64,000 nt of DNA from Motilibacter rhizosphaerae (GCF_004216915.1 NZ_SGXD01000005.1:267278-331277), one strand, 5' to 3'; shown: positions 34,658 through 45,304, counted from the stretch's first letter. Translations and numbers: made by a program. Notes: generated from the sequence alone by a model not told the origin.

Positions 34658-37153
34658 TCAGCGGTCGGCACGCTCGACCGTGTGGGTCCACTCCTCGAGC
34701 AGCTCCTCGGCGCGCTCGGCGTCCGCCGCCTCGGCCCAGAGGTGGGTGACGGGCTCGGCGGGGTCGGGCAGGACGAGGACCCACGCCCCGTCGGGCTCGG
34801 TGAGGCGGACCCCGTCGGTGGTGTCCAGGGGACGGCCGGCCGCTGCCTCCACGACGCTGCGCATGACCGCGCCCTTGGCCGCCCACGGGGTGGGGACCGA
34901 GCGCCGGGCCATGTGCGACTGCGGGATGCGCGCGTCGATCTCGGAGAGCTGCAGCTGGGTCCGTGCCACGAGGCCCACGAGGTGGACGAACGTCGCCATG
35001 CCGTCGATGTTGCCGCTCGACTCGGGGATGACGAACCCCCCGCGCCCGTCCGCGCCGAGGACGAGGTCCGGCTCGTGGGAGGCGAGCGCCAGCTGGTCGG
35101 AGGAGGTCCCCGTCCACGCGATCCGCACCCCGTGGAAGCGCGCGACCTGCTCGCTCACCCGCGTCGTCGTGACCGGCAGGGCCACCGTGCCGTGGTTGCG
35201 CTCGGCCGCGACGAGGTCCAGCACGACGAGCAGCGCCCGCTCGTCGTCGATGACCCGGCCGGTCTCGTCGGCGAGCGAGATGCGCTCGCCCACGGTGTCG
35301 AAGCGGACGCCGAACGCCGCACCCGAGGAGGCGACGAGGTCGCCCAGGCGCGCGAGCGCGCTGCGCCGGCCCTCGGGGGTCTCGGTGGGGTACGACTCGT
35401 CGAGCCGGTTGCCGATGGTGAGCACGTCGATGCCGAGCCGGCCCAGCAGCGAGGGCAGGATCAGCGCGGCCGAGCCGCCGCCGGTGTCCACGACCACCTT
35501 CATCTCCGCCTCGGCGACCCCGCGGGTGCTGATCGAGCGCAGCAGCGAGGTGACGTACGCCTCCCCCACCCGGCTCGGCCACACCAGGGTGCCGATCTCG
35601 CCGGGGAACGCGCGGCGGTACTCCTGGCGGCTGAACACCCGCTCGACCTTGCGCTGGTCGCTCTGGCTGATGTCCCCGCCGGTGCTGTCGAGCAGCACGA
35701 TGTCGATGCTCTCCGGCTGCCCGAGCGTCGTGCGCACGTAGACGCCCCCGCTGCCGACGTCCGCCGTGTGCAGGCGCGCCACCGGCAGCGGCACCGCCTC
35801 GAGGTCCTCCACGTTGAGCGCCGAGCTGTTGAGCGCCGCGATCACCGCGCGCTTGATCGTCCGGGCGCCGCGGCTGTGGTCGCACGCCGTGACGACGGTC
35901 GAGCCCTTCGGCAGCGTGGTCGCCCACGCGCTCGCGAGCCGCACCGCGAGCTCGGGGGTGATCTCGACGTTGACGATCCCGCTCACGCCGCGCGCGCCGA
36001 ACAGGTTCCGCTGGCCGCGCGACTCGAAGATGACGCTCTGGTTGACGACCGCGCCGGCCTCGAGGGTCTTGAAGGGGTAGACCTTCACCCCCGACTGGAC
36101 GATCGCCTCCTCCTCGATGACGCACTCGTCACCGATGACCGCGCCCTCCTCGACGCGGGCGCCGCGCATGATGTCGGTGTTCTTGCCGACGACGCAGGCG
36201 CGCAGGCTCGTCTGGGGACCGATGAAGACGTTGTCGTGGACGACGGCGCGCTCGAGCAGCGCACCGGACTTCACGACGACGTTGCTGCCGAGCACGGTGT
36301 GCTCGCGGATCACCGCGCCGCCCTCGACCTTGGCGTAGTCGCCGATGTAGAGCGGGCCGATGAGCTTGGCATCGGGGTCGACGTCGGCGCCCTCCCCGAT
36401 CCACACCCCGTGGGAGACCTCGAAGCCGTCGATGTCGACGTCGACGTTGCGCAGCAGCACGTCCGCCTGGGCGCGGAGGTAGGACTCCGTCGTACCGACG
36501 TCCTCCCAGTAGCCGTCCGCGACCCAGCCGTAGACGGGCGCGCCCTGCGCGAGCAGCTGCGGGAAGACGTCGCCGGACCAGTCGACCGTCTCGCCGACGG
36601 TGACGAGGTCGAGCACCTCCGGCTCCATGACGTAGATGCCGGTGTTGACGGTGTCGGAGAAGACCTGCCCCCACGTGGGCTTCTCGAGGAAGCGCTGCAC
36701 CCGGTCCTGCTCGTCGAGGATCGTGATGCCGAAGTCGAGGGGGTTCTCGACGCGCTTGAGGCAGACGGTGACGAGCGCGCCGCGCTTGCGGTGCGCGTCG
36801 ACCATCGCACTGAGGTCGATGTCGGTGAGCGCGTCGCCGCTGATGACGAGGAAGGTGTCGTCGTGCAGCAGGTGCGCGGCGTTGCGCACGCTGCCCGCCG
36901 TGCCGAGGGGGGTCTCCTCGGTGGCGTACTGCAGGTGCATGCCGAGGTCCTCGCCGTCCCCGAAGTAGTTGCGCACCAGCGCGGCGAGGAACTGCACGGT
37001 GACGACGGTCTCGTCGAAGCCGTGGCGGCGCAGCAGCCGCAGGACGTGCTCCATGATCGGGCGGTTGACCACCGGGAGCAGCGGCTTGGGCATGGAGGCC
37101 GTCATGGGGCGCAGGCGCGTGCCCTCGCCGCCTGCCATGACGACCGCTCTCAC
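34658..37153 (-). CDS. Mannose-1-phosphate guanylyltransferase / phosphomannomutase-type fusion
   Basis: The protein has 831 residues. Domain 1 is a nucleotidyltransferase (AVVMAGGEGTRLRPMT; KPLLPVVNRP). A left-handed beta-helix of hexapeptide repeats follows (about residues 245-370; GDYAKVEGGAVIREHTVLGS). The C-terminal half is phosphohexomutase-like, with ACDHSRGARTIKR at the active-site loop. The serine-phosphate motif is weak, so mutase activity is uncertain. Length and order match the 831-residue streptomycete protein. It feeds GDP-mannose or a related sugar nucleotide to envelope glycans. GTG 37153 overlaps the preceding stop. Confidence 0.88.
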   Translation of the reverse strand: MRAVVMAGGEGTRLRPMTASMPKPLLPVVNRPIMEHVLRLLRRHGFDETVVTVQFLAALVRNYFGDGEDLGMHLQYATEETPLGTAGSVRNAAHLLHDDTFLVISGDALTDIDLSAMVDAHRKRGALVTVCLKRVENPLDFGITILDEQDRVQRFLEKPTWGQVFSDTVNTGIYVMEPEVLDLVTVGETVDWSGDVFPQLLAQGAPVYGWVADGYWEDVGTTESYLRAQADVLLRNVDVDIDGFEVSHGVWIGEGADVDPDAKLIGPLYIGDYAKVEGGAVIREHTVLGSNVVVKSGALLERAVVHDNVFIGPQTSLRACVVGKNTDIMRGARVEEGAVIGDECVIEEEAIVQSGVKVYPFKTLEAGAVVNQSVIFESRGQRNLFGARGVSGIVNVEITPELAVRLASAWATTLPKGSTVVTACDHSRGARTIKRAVIAALNSSALNVEDLEAVPLPVARLHTADVGSGGVYVRTTLGQPESIDIVLLDSTGGDISQSDQRKVERVFSRQEYRRAFPGEIGTLVWPSRVGEAYVTSLLRSISTRGVAEAEMKVVVDTGGGSAALILPSLLGRLGIDVLTIGNRLDESYPTETPEGRRSALARLGDLVASSGAAFGVRFDTVGERISLADETGRVIDDERALLVVLDLVAAERNHGTVALPVTTTRVSEQVARFHGVRIAWTGTSSDQLALASHEPDLVLGADGRGGFVIPESSGNIDGMATFVHLVGLVARTQLQLSEIDARIPQSHMARRSVPTPWAAKGAVMRSVVEAAAGRPLDTTDGVRLTEPDGAWVLVLPDPAEPVTHLWAEAADAERAEELLEEWTHTVERADR

Positions 37154-37764
37154 GCCGCTGTCCTTCCCGCCCGCACGCCGGGTACGCCGCCCCAGCCCAG
37201 GACGTCGCGGGCCTGCAGGACGTAGAGGACGCCGGCGTACCAGTAGAGGGCCGTGCCCCAGACCGCGAAGGCCCAGCCGACCGCGTCGGCCGTCGTCGCA
37301 ACGGTCCCCGTGCCGTCGCCGAGCAGGAGCAGGGGGAAGGCGTAGAGCAGGTTCGCGGTCGCGGCCTTGCCGAGGAAGTGCACGGGCAGCGGGCCGTACC
37401 CGCGGCGCTGGAGCAGCGCGAGCACGACCGACAGCAGCAGCTCGCGGGCGATGAGGACCGCCGGCAGCCACAGCGGGATGATGCCGCGCACCGTGAGCCC
37501 GACGAGGGTCGCGACGATGTAGAGGCGGTCGGCCGCCGGGTCGAGCAGCGCCCCGAGCCGACTGGTCTGCGAGAGCCTGCGGGCGAGCCAGCCGTCGAGC
37601 CAGTCGGTGACGCCGCTGGCGACGAGCAGGGCGAGGGCCCAGCCGTCGTGGTGGCCGAGCACGAGGACGAGGAAGACGGGGACGCCCAGCAGCCGCGCCG
37701 CCGAGAGCGCGTTGGGGACGGTCAGCACGCCAGCGTCGAGCGCACCCGCGTCGGTGGAGCCCAA
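37150..37764 (-). CDS. CDP-alcohol phosphatidyltransferase (PgsA2-like)
   Basis: The protein has 204 residues with about five membrane segments. The family motif DG-x2-AR-x8-G-x3-D-x3-D is complete in DWLDGWLARRLSQTSRLG followed by ALLDPAADR. It makes a phospholipid from a CDP-diacylglycerol donor; M. tuberculosis Rv1822 (pgsA2) is at the same position. The acceptor alcohol is not known. Confidence 0.9.
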   Translation of the reverse strand: MGSTDAGALDAGVLTVPNALSAARLLGVPVFLVLVLGHHDGWALALLVASGVTDWLDGWLARRLSQTSRLGALLDPAADRLYIVATLVGLTVRGIIPLWLPAVLIARELLLSVVLALLQRRGYGPLPVHFLGKAATANLLYAFPLLLLGDGTGTVATTADAVGWAFAVWGTALYWYAGVLYVLQARDVLGWGGVPGVRAGRTAA

Positions 37765-37880
37765 CGGCCTCTCCTCCCGCCCGGCGGCTGTCCCGGTCAG
37801 CCTATCGCGTCACTGGAGGAGAGGCTACGGAGCGTGAGCATGCAACCATGCAGCGTTGCAGACCGTGCTCGGGACAGACG

Positions 37881-37910
37881 AGCGGGGCCGGTCCGCAGAC
37901 CGGCCCCGCT
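37881..37910. terminator. Perfect 13-bp hairpin downstream of the tRNA
   Basis: AGCGGGGCCGGTC and GACCGGCCCCGCT flank a CGCA loop, starting 7 bases past the 3' end of the minus-strand tRNA. There is no T-tract, which is common for actinobacterial terminators. Confidence 0.75.
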
Positions 37911-37916
37911 CGAACG

Positions 37917-37990
<74 letters not shown>

Positions 37991-38064
37991 AAGCCCCGAC
38001 GAGCGCAGAAGCGCGGCGAGGCAGGAAGAACCCTACCGCACGCCGGCGGTCCGCCGGACAGCCG

Positions 38065-39672
38065 CTACTTCTTGCGCGACCGCTTCTCGCGCACGCGGAC
38101 GGAGAGCGAGATCGGCGTCCCGGCGAACCCGAACTCCTCGCGCAGGCGGCGCTCGATGAAGCGCCGGTAGCCCGCCTCGAGGAACCCCGTCGTGAAGATG
38201 ACGAAGCGCGGCGGCCGGCTCGCGGCCTGCGTGGCGAACAGGATCTTCGGCTGCTTGCCCCCGCGCACCGGCGGCGGCGTGGCGGCCACGAGCTGGCCGA
38301 GGAAGGAGTTGAGCCGCCCGGTCGGGACGCGGGTCTCCCAGCCCTGCAGCGCGGTGTCGAGCGCCGGGACGAGCCGCTCGAGGTGGCGCTTGGTGTTGGC
38401 CGAGATGTTGACGCGGGGCGCCCAGCGCACCGGGCCGAGGTCGCGCTCGACCTCGCGCTCGAGCAGCTCGTGGCGGTCCTCGTCGAGCAGGTCCCACTTG
38501 TTGAAGGCGAGGACGAGCGCGCGCCCCGCCTCCTCCACCATCGTCGCGATGCGGATGTCCTGCTCGGCCAGCGGCTCGCTGGCGTCGAGCAGCAGCACCG
38601 CCACCTCCGCCTTCTCGATGGCCGCGCGGGTGCGCAGCGAGGCGTAGTAGTCGGCGCCGGAGGTGAGGTGCACCCGGCGGCGGATCCCCGCGGTGTCGAC
38701 GAAGCGCCAGTCGCGCCCGCCGAGCTCGACGATCTCGTCGACGGGGTCACGCGTGGTGCCGGCCGTCGCGTCGACGACGACGCGCTCCTCCCCCGCGAGG
38801 GCGTTGAGCAGCGAGGACTTGCCGACGTTGGGGCGCCCGACGAGCGCGATGCGCCGCGGACCGGACGGCGCGCTCTCGGCCGGCCGCGGCTGCGGCAGCA
38901 CGCCCAGCACCGCGTCGAGCAGGTCGCCGGTGCCGCGGCCGTGCAGCGCGGAGACGGGCAGCGGCTCACCGAGCCCGAGGCTCCACAGCGACGCGGCCTC
39001 GGCCTCGGTGCGCGCGTTGTCGACCTTGTTGGCCGCGAGGACGACGGGCTTGCCGGACCGCCGCAGCACGCGCACGACCGCCTCGTCGGTGTCGGTCGTG
39101 CCGATGGTCGCGTCGACGACGAAGAGCACCGCGTCGGCGGCCTCGACGGCCAGCTCGGCCTGCTCGGCCACGCGCGCGTCGAGCCCGGTCACGTCGCGCT
39201 CCCAGCCGCCGGTGTCGACGAGGGTGAAGTCGCGGCCGTTCCACTGGGCGTCGTACGCGACGCGGTCGCGCGTCACGCCGGGGACGTCCTCGACGACCGC
39301 CTCACGGCGCCCGAGGATGCGGTTGACCAGGGTGGACTTGCCGACGTTGGGCCGGCCCACGACGGCGAGCACGGGCAGGACGAGCCCCGCGGCCTCGTCG
39401 TCGAGGTCGTCGGCGTACTCCGAGCGCAGGGCGTCGGTCTCCGCCAGCTCGTCGAAGCCGTCGAGGTCGTCGTCCCCGTCGTCGTCGTCGAGCTCGTCCT
39501 CGGCGTGCAGCAGGTCGTCGCTGTCGTCGCCCTCGTCGAAGCCGTGCTGCTGCTCCCCGGGGAGGGGGGCGGGGGCCGTCCCGTCCTGCGCGTCCTGCGT
39601 GTCCTGCGTGGGCAGGGCGTCGTGCGCGTCCAGGGCGTCGGAGTCGTGCGAGTCGCGGTGCGAGCTGCTCAT
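38065..39672 (-). CDS. der: Der (EngA) ribosome-assembly GTPase
   Basis: The protein has 535 residues. Two tandem GTPase domains each show a P-loop ([15 protein letters not shown] and [15 protein letters not shown]), DTGG or DTAG, and NKVD or NKWD, followed by the KH-like C-terminal domain ([19 protein letters not shown]). The first 95 residues are an acidic, low-complexity extension (Asp/Glu runs, QDTQDAQDG) typical of actinobacterial Der. Der acts in maturation of the 50S subunit. The ATG overlaps the cmk stop. Confidence 0.97.
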   Translation of the reverse strand: MSSSHRDSHDSDALDAHDALPTQDTQDAQDGTAPAPLPGEQQHGFDEGDDSDDLLHAEDELDDDDGDDDLDGFDELAETDALRSEYADDLDDEAAGLVLPVLAVVGRPNVGKSTLVNRILGRREAVVEDVPGVTRDRVAYDAQWNGRDFTLVDTGGWERDVTGLDARVAEQAELAVEAADAVLFVVDATIGTTDTDEAVVRVLRRSGKPVVLAANKVDNARTEAEAASLWSLGLGEPLPVSALHGRGTGDLLDAVLGVLPQPRPAESAPSGPRRIALVGRPNVGKSSLLNALAGEERVVVDATAGTTRDPVDEIVELGGRDWRFVDTAGIRRRVHLTSGADYYASLRTRAAIEKAEVAVLLLDASEPLAEQDIRIATMVEEAGRALVLAFNKWDLLDEDRHELLEREVERDLGPVRWAPRVNISANTKRHLERLVPALDTALQGWETRVPTGRLNSFLGQLVAATPPPVRGGKQPKILFATQAASRPPRFVIFTTGFLEAGYRRFIERRLREEFGFAGTPISLSVRVREKRSRKK

Positions 39673-40397
39673 CGGGCGGCCTCCGCCGGGTGCAGGACGG
39701 CGGCGGCCTCGGGGACGCGCGCGACGACGACGTCGAGCACCGCCTGCACGACCTCGTCGAAGCCGAGCGCCGAGGTGTCGATCTCGACGACGCCCTCCGC
39801 AGCCGTGGTGAACGCCGCGACCGTGGAGTCGCGGGCGTCGCGCAGCACGACGAGGTCCTGCGTCGCCGCCAGCGCCTGCGCGTCTGCGGTGCCGTGCAGC
39901 TCGCGCGCCCGGCGGGCGACCCGGGCCCCCTCGTCGGCGGTGAGCAGGATGCGGACCGGGGCGTCGGGGGCGACGACGGTCGTGATGTCGCGGCCCTCGA
40001 TGACGACACCGCCGGAGGCGGCGACCGCGCGCTGGCGGGCGACGAGCTCCTCGCGGACGGCGAGGTTGGTGGCCACCGCGCTGACCGCGGCCGAGACGCG
40101 CGGCTCCCGGATCGCGGTCGTCACGTCGGTGCCGTCGATGACGACGGACTCGCGCTCGGGGTCGAGCGACTGCTCGAGCTGCGCCGCCCGCGCCAGCGCG
40201 GCCACCGCGTCGGCGTCGGCGAGGTCCAGCCCGCGGTCCAGCGCGGCGCAGGTCACGGCGCGGTACATCGCGCCGGTGTCGAGGACGCCGAGCCCGAGCA
40301 CGCGGGCGACGCGGCGCGAGACCGAGGACTTCCCGGAGCCGGAGGGCCCGTCGACCGCGAGGACGAGCCGCTGGAGGGGAGCAGGAGCACCGGTCAC
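39669..40397 (-). CDS. cmk: Cytidylate kinase
   Basis: The protein has 242 residues from GTG 40397. The P-loop is [18 protein letters not shown], followed by [31 protein letters not shown] and [10 protein letters not shown]. It phosphorylates CMP and dCMP. The stop overlaps the der start (ATGA), so the two are coupled, as in M. tuberculosis (Rv1712-Rv1713). Confidence 0.96.
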   Translation of the reverse strand: MTGAPAPLQRLVLAVDGPSGSGKSSVSRRVARVLGLGVLDTGAMYRAVTCAALDRGLDLADADAVAALARAAQLEQSLDPERESVVIDGTDVTTAIREPRVSAAVSAVATNLAVREELVARQRAVAASGGVVIEGRDITTVVAPDAPVRILLTADEGARVARRARELHGTADAQALAATQDLVVLRDARDSTVAAFTTAAEGVVEIDTSALGFDEVVQAVLDVVVARVPEAAAVLHPAEAAR

Positions 40398-40408
40398 GAG
40401 GGACCAGA

Positions 40409-41515
40409 CTACCGGTGCACCGACCACCCGGCCGCCGTCAGCGCGGCCGCGAGCCGGTCGGCCTCGCCCGGGCGCACCAGCACCTCCGCCAGACCCGCGG
40501 GCTGGCCGAGGCTGTGCTCGATCTCGAGGTCCTCGACGTTGACGCCCGCCTCCTCGACCGCGACGAGCAGCCGCGCCAGCTCGCCGGGGCGGTCGGGCAC
40601 CACCACCGGAACCGTGGCGAGGTGCTCGACCGGTCCGCCGTGGCGGCCCGGGAGCCGCTGGCGCCCGGCGTTGCCCGCCCGCAGCAGCGCCTCCACGTCG
40701 TCGGTCGTGGCACCGCCCGCGGCGAGCGCGTCGAGCGCGTCGAGCGCGCGGTCCAGGTCGGCGCGCAGCGCGCGGAGGACCTCGGCGACGGGAGCGGCGT
40801 TGGCGGTGAGCAGGCTGAGCCAGGGGGCGGGGTCCGACTCGGCCACCCGCGTGATGTCGCGGACGCCCGTGCCCGCGACGCCGACCGCGCGCTCGGGGGC
40901 CGCCGCGAGCCGCCCGGCGACGAGCGCCGCGACGACGTGCGGGGCGTGCGAGACGAGCGCCACCGCCCGGTCGTGCTCCGCCGGCTCCATGCGGACCGGG
41001 ACCGCGCCGCAGGCGAGGGCCAGCGCCTCGACCCGCTCCACGTGCTCGGCGCCGCTGCCGGGCAGCGGCGTGACGATCCACGGCCGCCCCTCGAACAGGT
41101 CCGTACGCGCCGCGCCGGGACCGCTGCGCTCGCGCCCGGCCATCGGGTGGCCGCCGACGAGGCTCGCGAGACCGGGGTGCGCGTCGGCGACCGCGCGCAG
41201 CGGCCCCTCCTTCACCCCGGCGACGTCGGTGTACGTGCGGGCGCGCCCCGCCGCCACGGCCTCGAGCAGCACGCCCGCCACGGCAGCGGGCGGCGCGGCC
41301 GCGACGAGGACGTCGACCGGCTCTTCCGGCAGGGCGGCCTTCCCCGCGCCGAGCTCCTCGGCCCGGCGGGCGACCTCCGGGTCGGCGTCGCTCAGCGTGA
41401 CGGTGACGCCGGCGCGCCGCAGCGCCAGCCCGACCGACGCGCCGATGAGCCCGGCCCCCGCGACGTGGACGGTCCGGAGCGCGCCCCCGCCCTCCTCCGC
41501 CGGCGCGCTCGTCAC
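40409..41515 (-). CDS. tyrA: Prephenate dehydrogenase with C-terminal ACT domain
   Basis: The protein has 368 residues. The NAD-binding motif [18 protein letters not shown] is followed by [11 protein letters not shown], the active-site [12 protein letters not shown], and [12 protein letters not shown]. The last 80 residues form an ACT domain ([20 protein letters not shown]) that may bind tyrosine for feedback control. It converts prephenate to 4-hydroxyphenylpyruvate. The start overlaps the chorismate mutase stop, placing two successive tyrosine-branch steps in one coupled unit. Confidence 0.94.
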   Translation of the reverse strand: MTSAPAEEGGGALRTVHVAGAGLIGASVGLALRRAGVTVTLSDADPEVARRAEELGAGKAALPEEPVDVLVAAAPPAAVAGVLLEAVAAGRARTYTDVAGVKEGPLRAVADAHPGLASLVGGHPMAGRERSGPGAARTDLFEGRPWIVTPLPGSGAEHVERVEALALACGAVPVRMEPAEHDRAVALVSHAPHVVAALVAGRLAAAPERAVGVAGTGVRDITRVAESDPAPWLSLLTANAAPVAEVLRALRADLDRALDALDALAAGGATTDDVEALLRAGNAGRQRLPGRHGGPVEHLATVPVVVPDRPGELARLLVAVEEAGVNVEDLEIEHSLGQPAGLAEVLVRPGEADRLAAALTAAGWSVHR

Positions 41516-41874
41516 TGCGCGATGTCGCGGCGCAGCGCGACGGCCCCGCGCAGGTAGACGTGGCGCAGCTCCTGGCGCGACTTCGGGGTCTCGATGTGCG
41601 CAAGCACCCGCACCACGCGCGGCAGCGAGCCGGCGATGGCGAGCTCCTGGGCGCACATCAGCGGCACGTCGCCCATGCCCAGGCGACGGGCGGCGACGGC
41701 GGGGAACTCGCTCACCAGGTCCGGGGTCGAGGTGAACAGCACGCTGATGAGCTCGTCGAGGGAGAGCTCGTTCGCCTTGAGCATCTCGACGAGCAGCTCC
41801 TCGACGGAGTCGAGCAGGTGCTCGGCCTCGTCGCGGTCGAGCTGGACGGCTCCACGGACGGCTCGGACTGCCAC
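41512..41874 (-). CDS. aroH: Chorismate mutase, AroH type
   Basis: The protein has 120 residues, the size of Bacillus subtilis AroH-type trimeric mutases. VRAVRGAVQLDRDE carries the substrate arginine. ISVLFTSTPDLVSEFPA, VPLMCAQELAI and HVYLRGAVALRRDI complete the family pattern. It converts chorismate to prephenate, the substrate of the TyrA encoded next (GTGA overlap). Confidence 0.95.
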   Translation of the reverse strand: MAVRAVRGAVQLDRDEAEHLLDSVEELLVEMLKANELSLDELISVLFTSTPDLVSEFPAVAARRLGMGDVPLMCAQELAIAGSLPRVVRVLAHIETPKSRQELRHVYLRGAVALRRDIAQ

Positions 41875-41925
41875 GTACCCCTGCTCCCTCGTGCTCCGCG
41901 CGGTCGCCTGCCGCGCTCGGGCACC

Positions 41926-42729
41926 CTACTCGTCGGCGTCCTGCGGGCCGTCCGCGCGGTCGTCGTCGTCCGTCCGCCGGTCCTCGACCAGCGCGACCTC
42001 GGCGAACAGCGCGCCGATCTCCTTCTGGTTCAGTGGGCGCACCTTGCCCGGGCGCAGGTCCCCGAGCGAGAGCGGCCCGAAGCGGACGCGCACCAGCCGC
42101 TGCACCGGCAGGCCGACCTCGGCGAGCATGCGGCGCACGACGTGCTTGCGGCCCTCGTGGAGGACGACCTCGACCATGGCGCGGTTCGACGACGCGGTGA
42201 CGACGCGGAAGGAGTCGACGGAGGCGACGCCGTCCTCGAGCTCCACGCCCTCGCGCAGCTGCTTGCCGATGCCGCGCGGGACCGGGCCCGGCACCTCCGC
42301 GAGGTAGGTCTTCTCCACCTCGAACGACGGGTGCGCGAGGCGGTGGGCCAGCTCCCCGTCGTTGGTCATGATGAGCAGGCCCTCGGTGTCCATGTCGAGG
42401 CGCCCGACGTGGAAGAGGCGCCGGCTCTCCCCCACGAGGTCGCTCAGCGTCGGACGGCCCTCCGGGTCGCTCATGGCGCTGACCACGCCCGAGGGCTTGT
42501 GCAGGAGGAGGTACTCCTTGTCGGGCGCCGCGTTGATGCGGCGGCCGTCGACGAGGATGACCGCGGTGTCCGGGTCGACCCGCATGCCCTGCTCGCGGAC
42601 GCGCTTGCCGTCGACCTCGACCCGCCCCTGGTCGATGAGCACCTCGCAGGCGCGGCGCGACCCGAGCCCCGCGGCCGCCAGCACCTTCTGCAGCCGGACA
42701 CCCTCGTTCTGCACGTCCAGAACCCTCAT
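41926..42729 (-). CDS. Pseudouridine synthase, RluB/RsuA family
   Basis: The protein has 267 residues. The S4 domain VRLQKVLAAAGLGSRRACE precedes the catalytic HVGRLDMDTEGLLIMTNDG with the active Asp in RLDxDTEG. KVRPLNQKEIGALF lies near the C-terminus, which ends in an acidic tail. It most likely modifies 23S rRNA. ATG 42729 is used; a GTG five codons later is the alternative. Confidence 0.93.
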   Translation of the reverse strand: MRVLDVQNEGVRLQKVLAAAGLGSRRACEVLIDQGRVEVDGKRVREQGMRVDPDTAVILVDGRRINAAPDKEYLLLHKPSGVVSAMSDPEGRPTLSDLVGESRRLFHVGRLDMDTEGLLIMTNDGELAHRLAHPSFEVEKTYLAEVPGPVPRGIGKQLREGVELEDGVASVDSFRVVTASSNRAMVEVVLHEGRKHVVRRMLAEVGLPVQRLVRVRFGPLSLGDLRPGKVRPLNQKEIGALFAEVALVEDRRTDDDDRADGPQDADE

Positions 42730-42749
42730 CCTCTAGTAGAGACCCACCC

Positions 42750-43361
42750 TCAGCCCAGGTCGACGGCGTCGACCTCGGGGAGGTACGGCGCGACCGGCGG
42801 CAGCTCGTCCAGCGAGCCGAGCCCGAGCCGCTCCAGGAAGTAGCCGGTCGTGCGGTAGAGCAGCGCACCGGACTCCTCGGAGCCGGCCTCCTCGACCAGG
42901 CCCCGCGCCACGAGGGTACGCACCACGCCGTCGACGTTCACGCCGCGGATGGCGCTGACCCTCCCGCGGGTGACCGGCTGGCGGTACGCGACGACCGCCA
43001 GCGTCTCGAGCGCGGCCTGCGTCAGCCGTGCCTGCTGGCCGTCGCGCACGTAGCGCTCGACGACCGGTGCGCACTCGGGGGCGGTGTAGTAGCGCCAGCC
43101 GCCCGCGACCTGGCGCAGCTCGAAGCCGCGGCCCTGCTCCGCGTAGCCGGCTGCGAGCTCGCGCAGCGCCTGCTCGACCTCGTCGACCGGCCGCTCGACC
43201 AGCGCCGCCAGCACGAGGGAGGGGACGGGCTCGTCGACCACGAGGAGGACGGCCTCGAGGGCGGGGCGCAGCGGCACTTCGGGCACCGCGGCGAGCTGCG
43301 CGGGCTCCTCGACGGGTCCCGTGGCTTCCGTGGTCTGCGTGGTTTCTGTGGTCTCCGTCAT
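42750..43361 (-). CDS. scpB: ScpB, segregation and condensation protein B
   Basis: The protein has 203 residues. Two winged-helix domains are seen (LEAVLLVVDEPVPSLVLAAL; AALETLAVVAYRQPVTRGRV) with the family motif IRGVNVDGVVRTLVARGLVE. It is the kleisin-interacting subunit of SMC-ScpAB condensin. The ATG overlaps the scpA stop. Confidence 0.95.
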   Translation of the reverse strand: MTETTETTQTTEATGPVEEPAQLAAVPEVPLRPALEAVLLVVDEPVPSLVLAALVERPVDEVEQALRELAAGYAEQGRGFELRQVAGGWRYYTAPECAPVVERYVRDGQQARLTQAALETLAVVAYRQPVTRGRVSAIRGVNVDGVVRTLVARGLVEEAGSEESGALLYRTTGYFLERLGLGSLDELPPVAPYLPEVDAVDLG

Positions 43362-44227
43362 GCCTGCCCCTCCTGCTCCTCGCCCGCGGCGGGCGCGAGG
43401 TCCTCGTCGAAGTCCGACGCCGCGCGGACGACGGCGTCCGCGCCGTCCGCCGCGCCCGTCCAGCGCACCTGCAGCTCGCCCAGCGCGTCCACCTGCTCGA
43501 ACGCGACGCTGCCGTCGCGGAACAGCTCGAGCAGGGCGAGGAAGCGGCCCACGACGACGAGGGTCTCCTCGGCGTCCGCCACCAGCGAGCGGAAGGTGGT
43601 GGGTCGCCCGCCGCGCAGCCGCGCCACGAGGATCTCCGCCTGCTCGCGGACGCTGACCCGTGCGGCGTGGACGTGCTCGTCCATGACGGTCGGCACCGGC
43701 CTCGGCGCGAGCGCCCGGGCGGCCAGCGCGGCGAAGGCGTCGGGCCCCAGCCCCAGCACGACCTCGGGGAGCAGCCCGGCGAACTGGGCCTCGAGCGAGA
43801 CGCTGCGCGGGAAGCGCCGCGACTCCTCGGCGAGGCGGAGCGCGAGCTCGGCGGCGACCTCCTTGTAGGCGCGGTACTGCAGCAGCCGGGCGAAGAGCAG
43901 GTCGCGCGCCTCCAGCAGCGCGAGGTCCTCCTCGTCCTCGACCTCCGCGCTCGGGAGCAGCCGAGCGGCCTTGAGGTCGAGCAGGGTCGCCGCGACGAGG
44001 AGGAACTCCGAGGCCTGGTCGAGGTCCCAGCTGGAGCCCATGGCGCGGATGTGCGCGATGAAGTCGTCGGTGACCTTGGCGAGGGCCACCTCGGTGACGT
44101 CGAGCTGGTGCTTGCTGATGAGCTGCAGCAGGAGGTCGAACGGGCCCTCGAAGTTGTCCAGCCGCACCGCGAACGGCGCGGGCGAGGCGGCGCTCGCGAC
44201 CGGCTCGCTCGTCCCCGCGGCGGTCAC
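43358..44227 (-). CDS. scpA: ScpA, segregation and condensation protein A
   Basis: The protein has 289 residues from GTG 44227. The kleisin N-terminus is NFEGPFDLLLQLISKHQLDV, followed by EFLLVAATLLDLKAARLLP. The C-terminal winged helix is in VVVGRFLALLELFRDGSVAF. It bridges SMC heads in chromosome condensation. The start overlaps the parA stop (GTGA) and the end overlaps scpB. Confidence 0.95.
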   Translation of the reverse strand: MTAAGTSEPVASAASPAPFAVRLDNFEGPFDLLLQLISKHQLDVTEVALAKVTDDFIAHIRAMGSSWDLDQASEFLLVAATLLDLKAARLLPSAEVEDEEDLALLEARDLLFARLLQYRAYKEVAAELALRLAEESRRFPRSVSLEAQFAGLLPEVVLGLGPDAFAALAARALAPRPVPTVMDEHVHAARVSVREQAEILVARLRGGRPTTFRSLVADAEETLVVVGRFLALLELFRDGSVAFEQVDALGELQVRWTGAADGADAVVRAASDFDEDLAPAAGEEQEGQA

Positions 44228-45186
44228 CGACCGGAGGCGTCGCCCGCAGCGGCGGCCCAGTGGGAGAGCACCTCGCGGGCCAGCTGGCGGTAGGCCTCGG
44301 CTCCGGTGGAGCTCGGCGCGTAGCTCGTGATCGGGGCGCCCGCGACCGTCGTCTCGGGGAAGCGGACGGTCCGCGCGATGACGGTCTGGAACACCTTGTC
44401 GCCGAACGCCTCGACGAGGCGCGCCAGCACCTCGCGGCTGTGGGTGGTGCGCCCGTCGTACATCGTCGCGAGGATGCCCTCGATCTCGAGGTCGGGGTTG
44501 AGCCGGTTGCGCACCTTGGTGATGGTGTCGACGAGCAGCGCGACGCCGCGCAGGGCGAAGTACTCGCACTCCAGCGGGATGAGGACGCTGTCGGCGGCGG
44601 TGAGCGCGTTGACGGTGAGCAGCCCGAGCGAGGGCTGGCAGTCGATGAGCACGACGTCGTAGTCGTCGACCACGTCGTCGATGGCGTCGGCGAGCACCTG
44701 CTCGCGCCCGACCTCGTTGACGAGCGCGATCTCCGCGCCGGACAGCTCGATGTTGGCGGGGGCGAGGTGGAGCAGCGGAGACTCGGTCTTGAGCAGGACG
44801 TCCGCGAGGCCCTTGCTGCGGTCGAGCAGCACGTCGTTGACGGTGAGGTCGAGGTCGTGCGCGCTGACCCCGAGCCCGACGCTCAGCGCGCCCTGCGGGT
44901 CGAGGTCGACGAGGAGGACCTTGCGGCCGAGCTCGGCGAACGACGCGCCCAGGTTGATCGTCGAGGTCGTCTTGCCGACCCCGCCCTTCTGGTTGCACAC
45001 GGCGATGACGCGCGCGGGGCCGTGCTCCTGCAGCGGCGGCGGGTCCGGGAAGGCCGGGGCCGGGATCCGCTCGCGCGTGGCCCGGGTCGGGGGGGCGGAT
45101 CCGGGCTTGGCGCGGCGCAGGTCGAGGAGGGCCTCGTCGCCGCCGGGCAGCAGGGAGGGCTGCTCGTGCCGTACGCCCCTCGCCAC
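44224..45186 (-). CDS. ParA/Soj-family ATPase (Rv1708-like)
   Basis: The protein has 320 residues from GTG 45186. The deviant Walker A is CNQKGGVGKTTSTINLGAS, then LLVDLDPQGALSVGLG, and VLIDCQPSLGLLTVNAL. About 55 N-terminal residues are disordered. Because it stands with scpAB rather than with parB near the origin, it is the second ParA-like protein known at this locus in actinobacteria; a role in chromosome organisation is inferred. Confidence 0.92.
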   Translation of the reverse strand: MARGVRHEQPSLLPGGDEALLDLRRAKPGSAPPTRATRERIPAPAFPDPPPLQEHGPARVIAVCNQKGGVGKTTSTINLGASFAELGRKVLLVDLDPQGALSVGLGVSAHDLDLTVNDVLLDRSKGLADVLLKTESPLLHLAPANIELSGAEIALVNEVGREQVLADAIDDVVDDYDVVLIDCQPSLGLLTVNALTAADSVLIPLECEYFALRGVALLVDTITKVRNRLNPDLEIEGILATMYDGRTTHSREVLARLVEAFGDKVFQTVIARTVRFPETTVAGAPITSYAPSSTGAEAYRQLAREVLSHWAAAAGDASGR

Positions 45187-45304
45187 CGATGCGCCTCCGT
45201 CCGCTCGCCCGCGAGGGGACCCTACGCGCTGGCGGACCGCAGCGGCAACGAGACCGGTGCGCTGCACCGTCGACCGGCGGCCGGGGCCGGACTAGGTTGC
45301 GGGC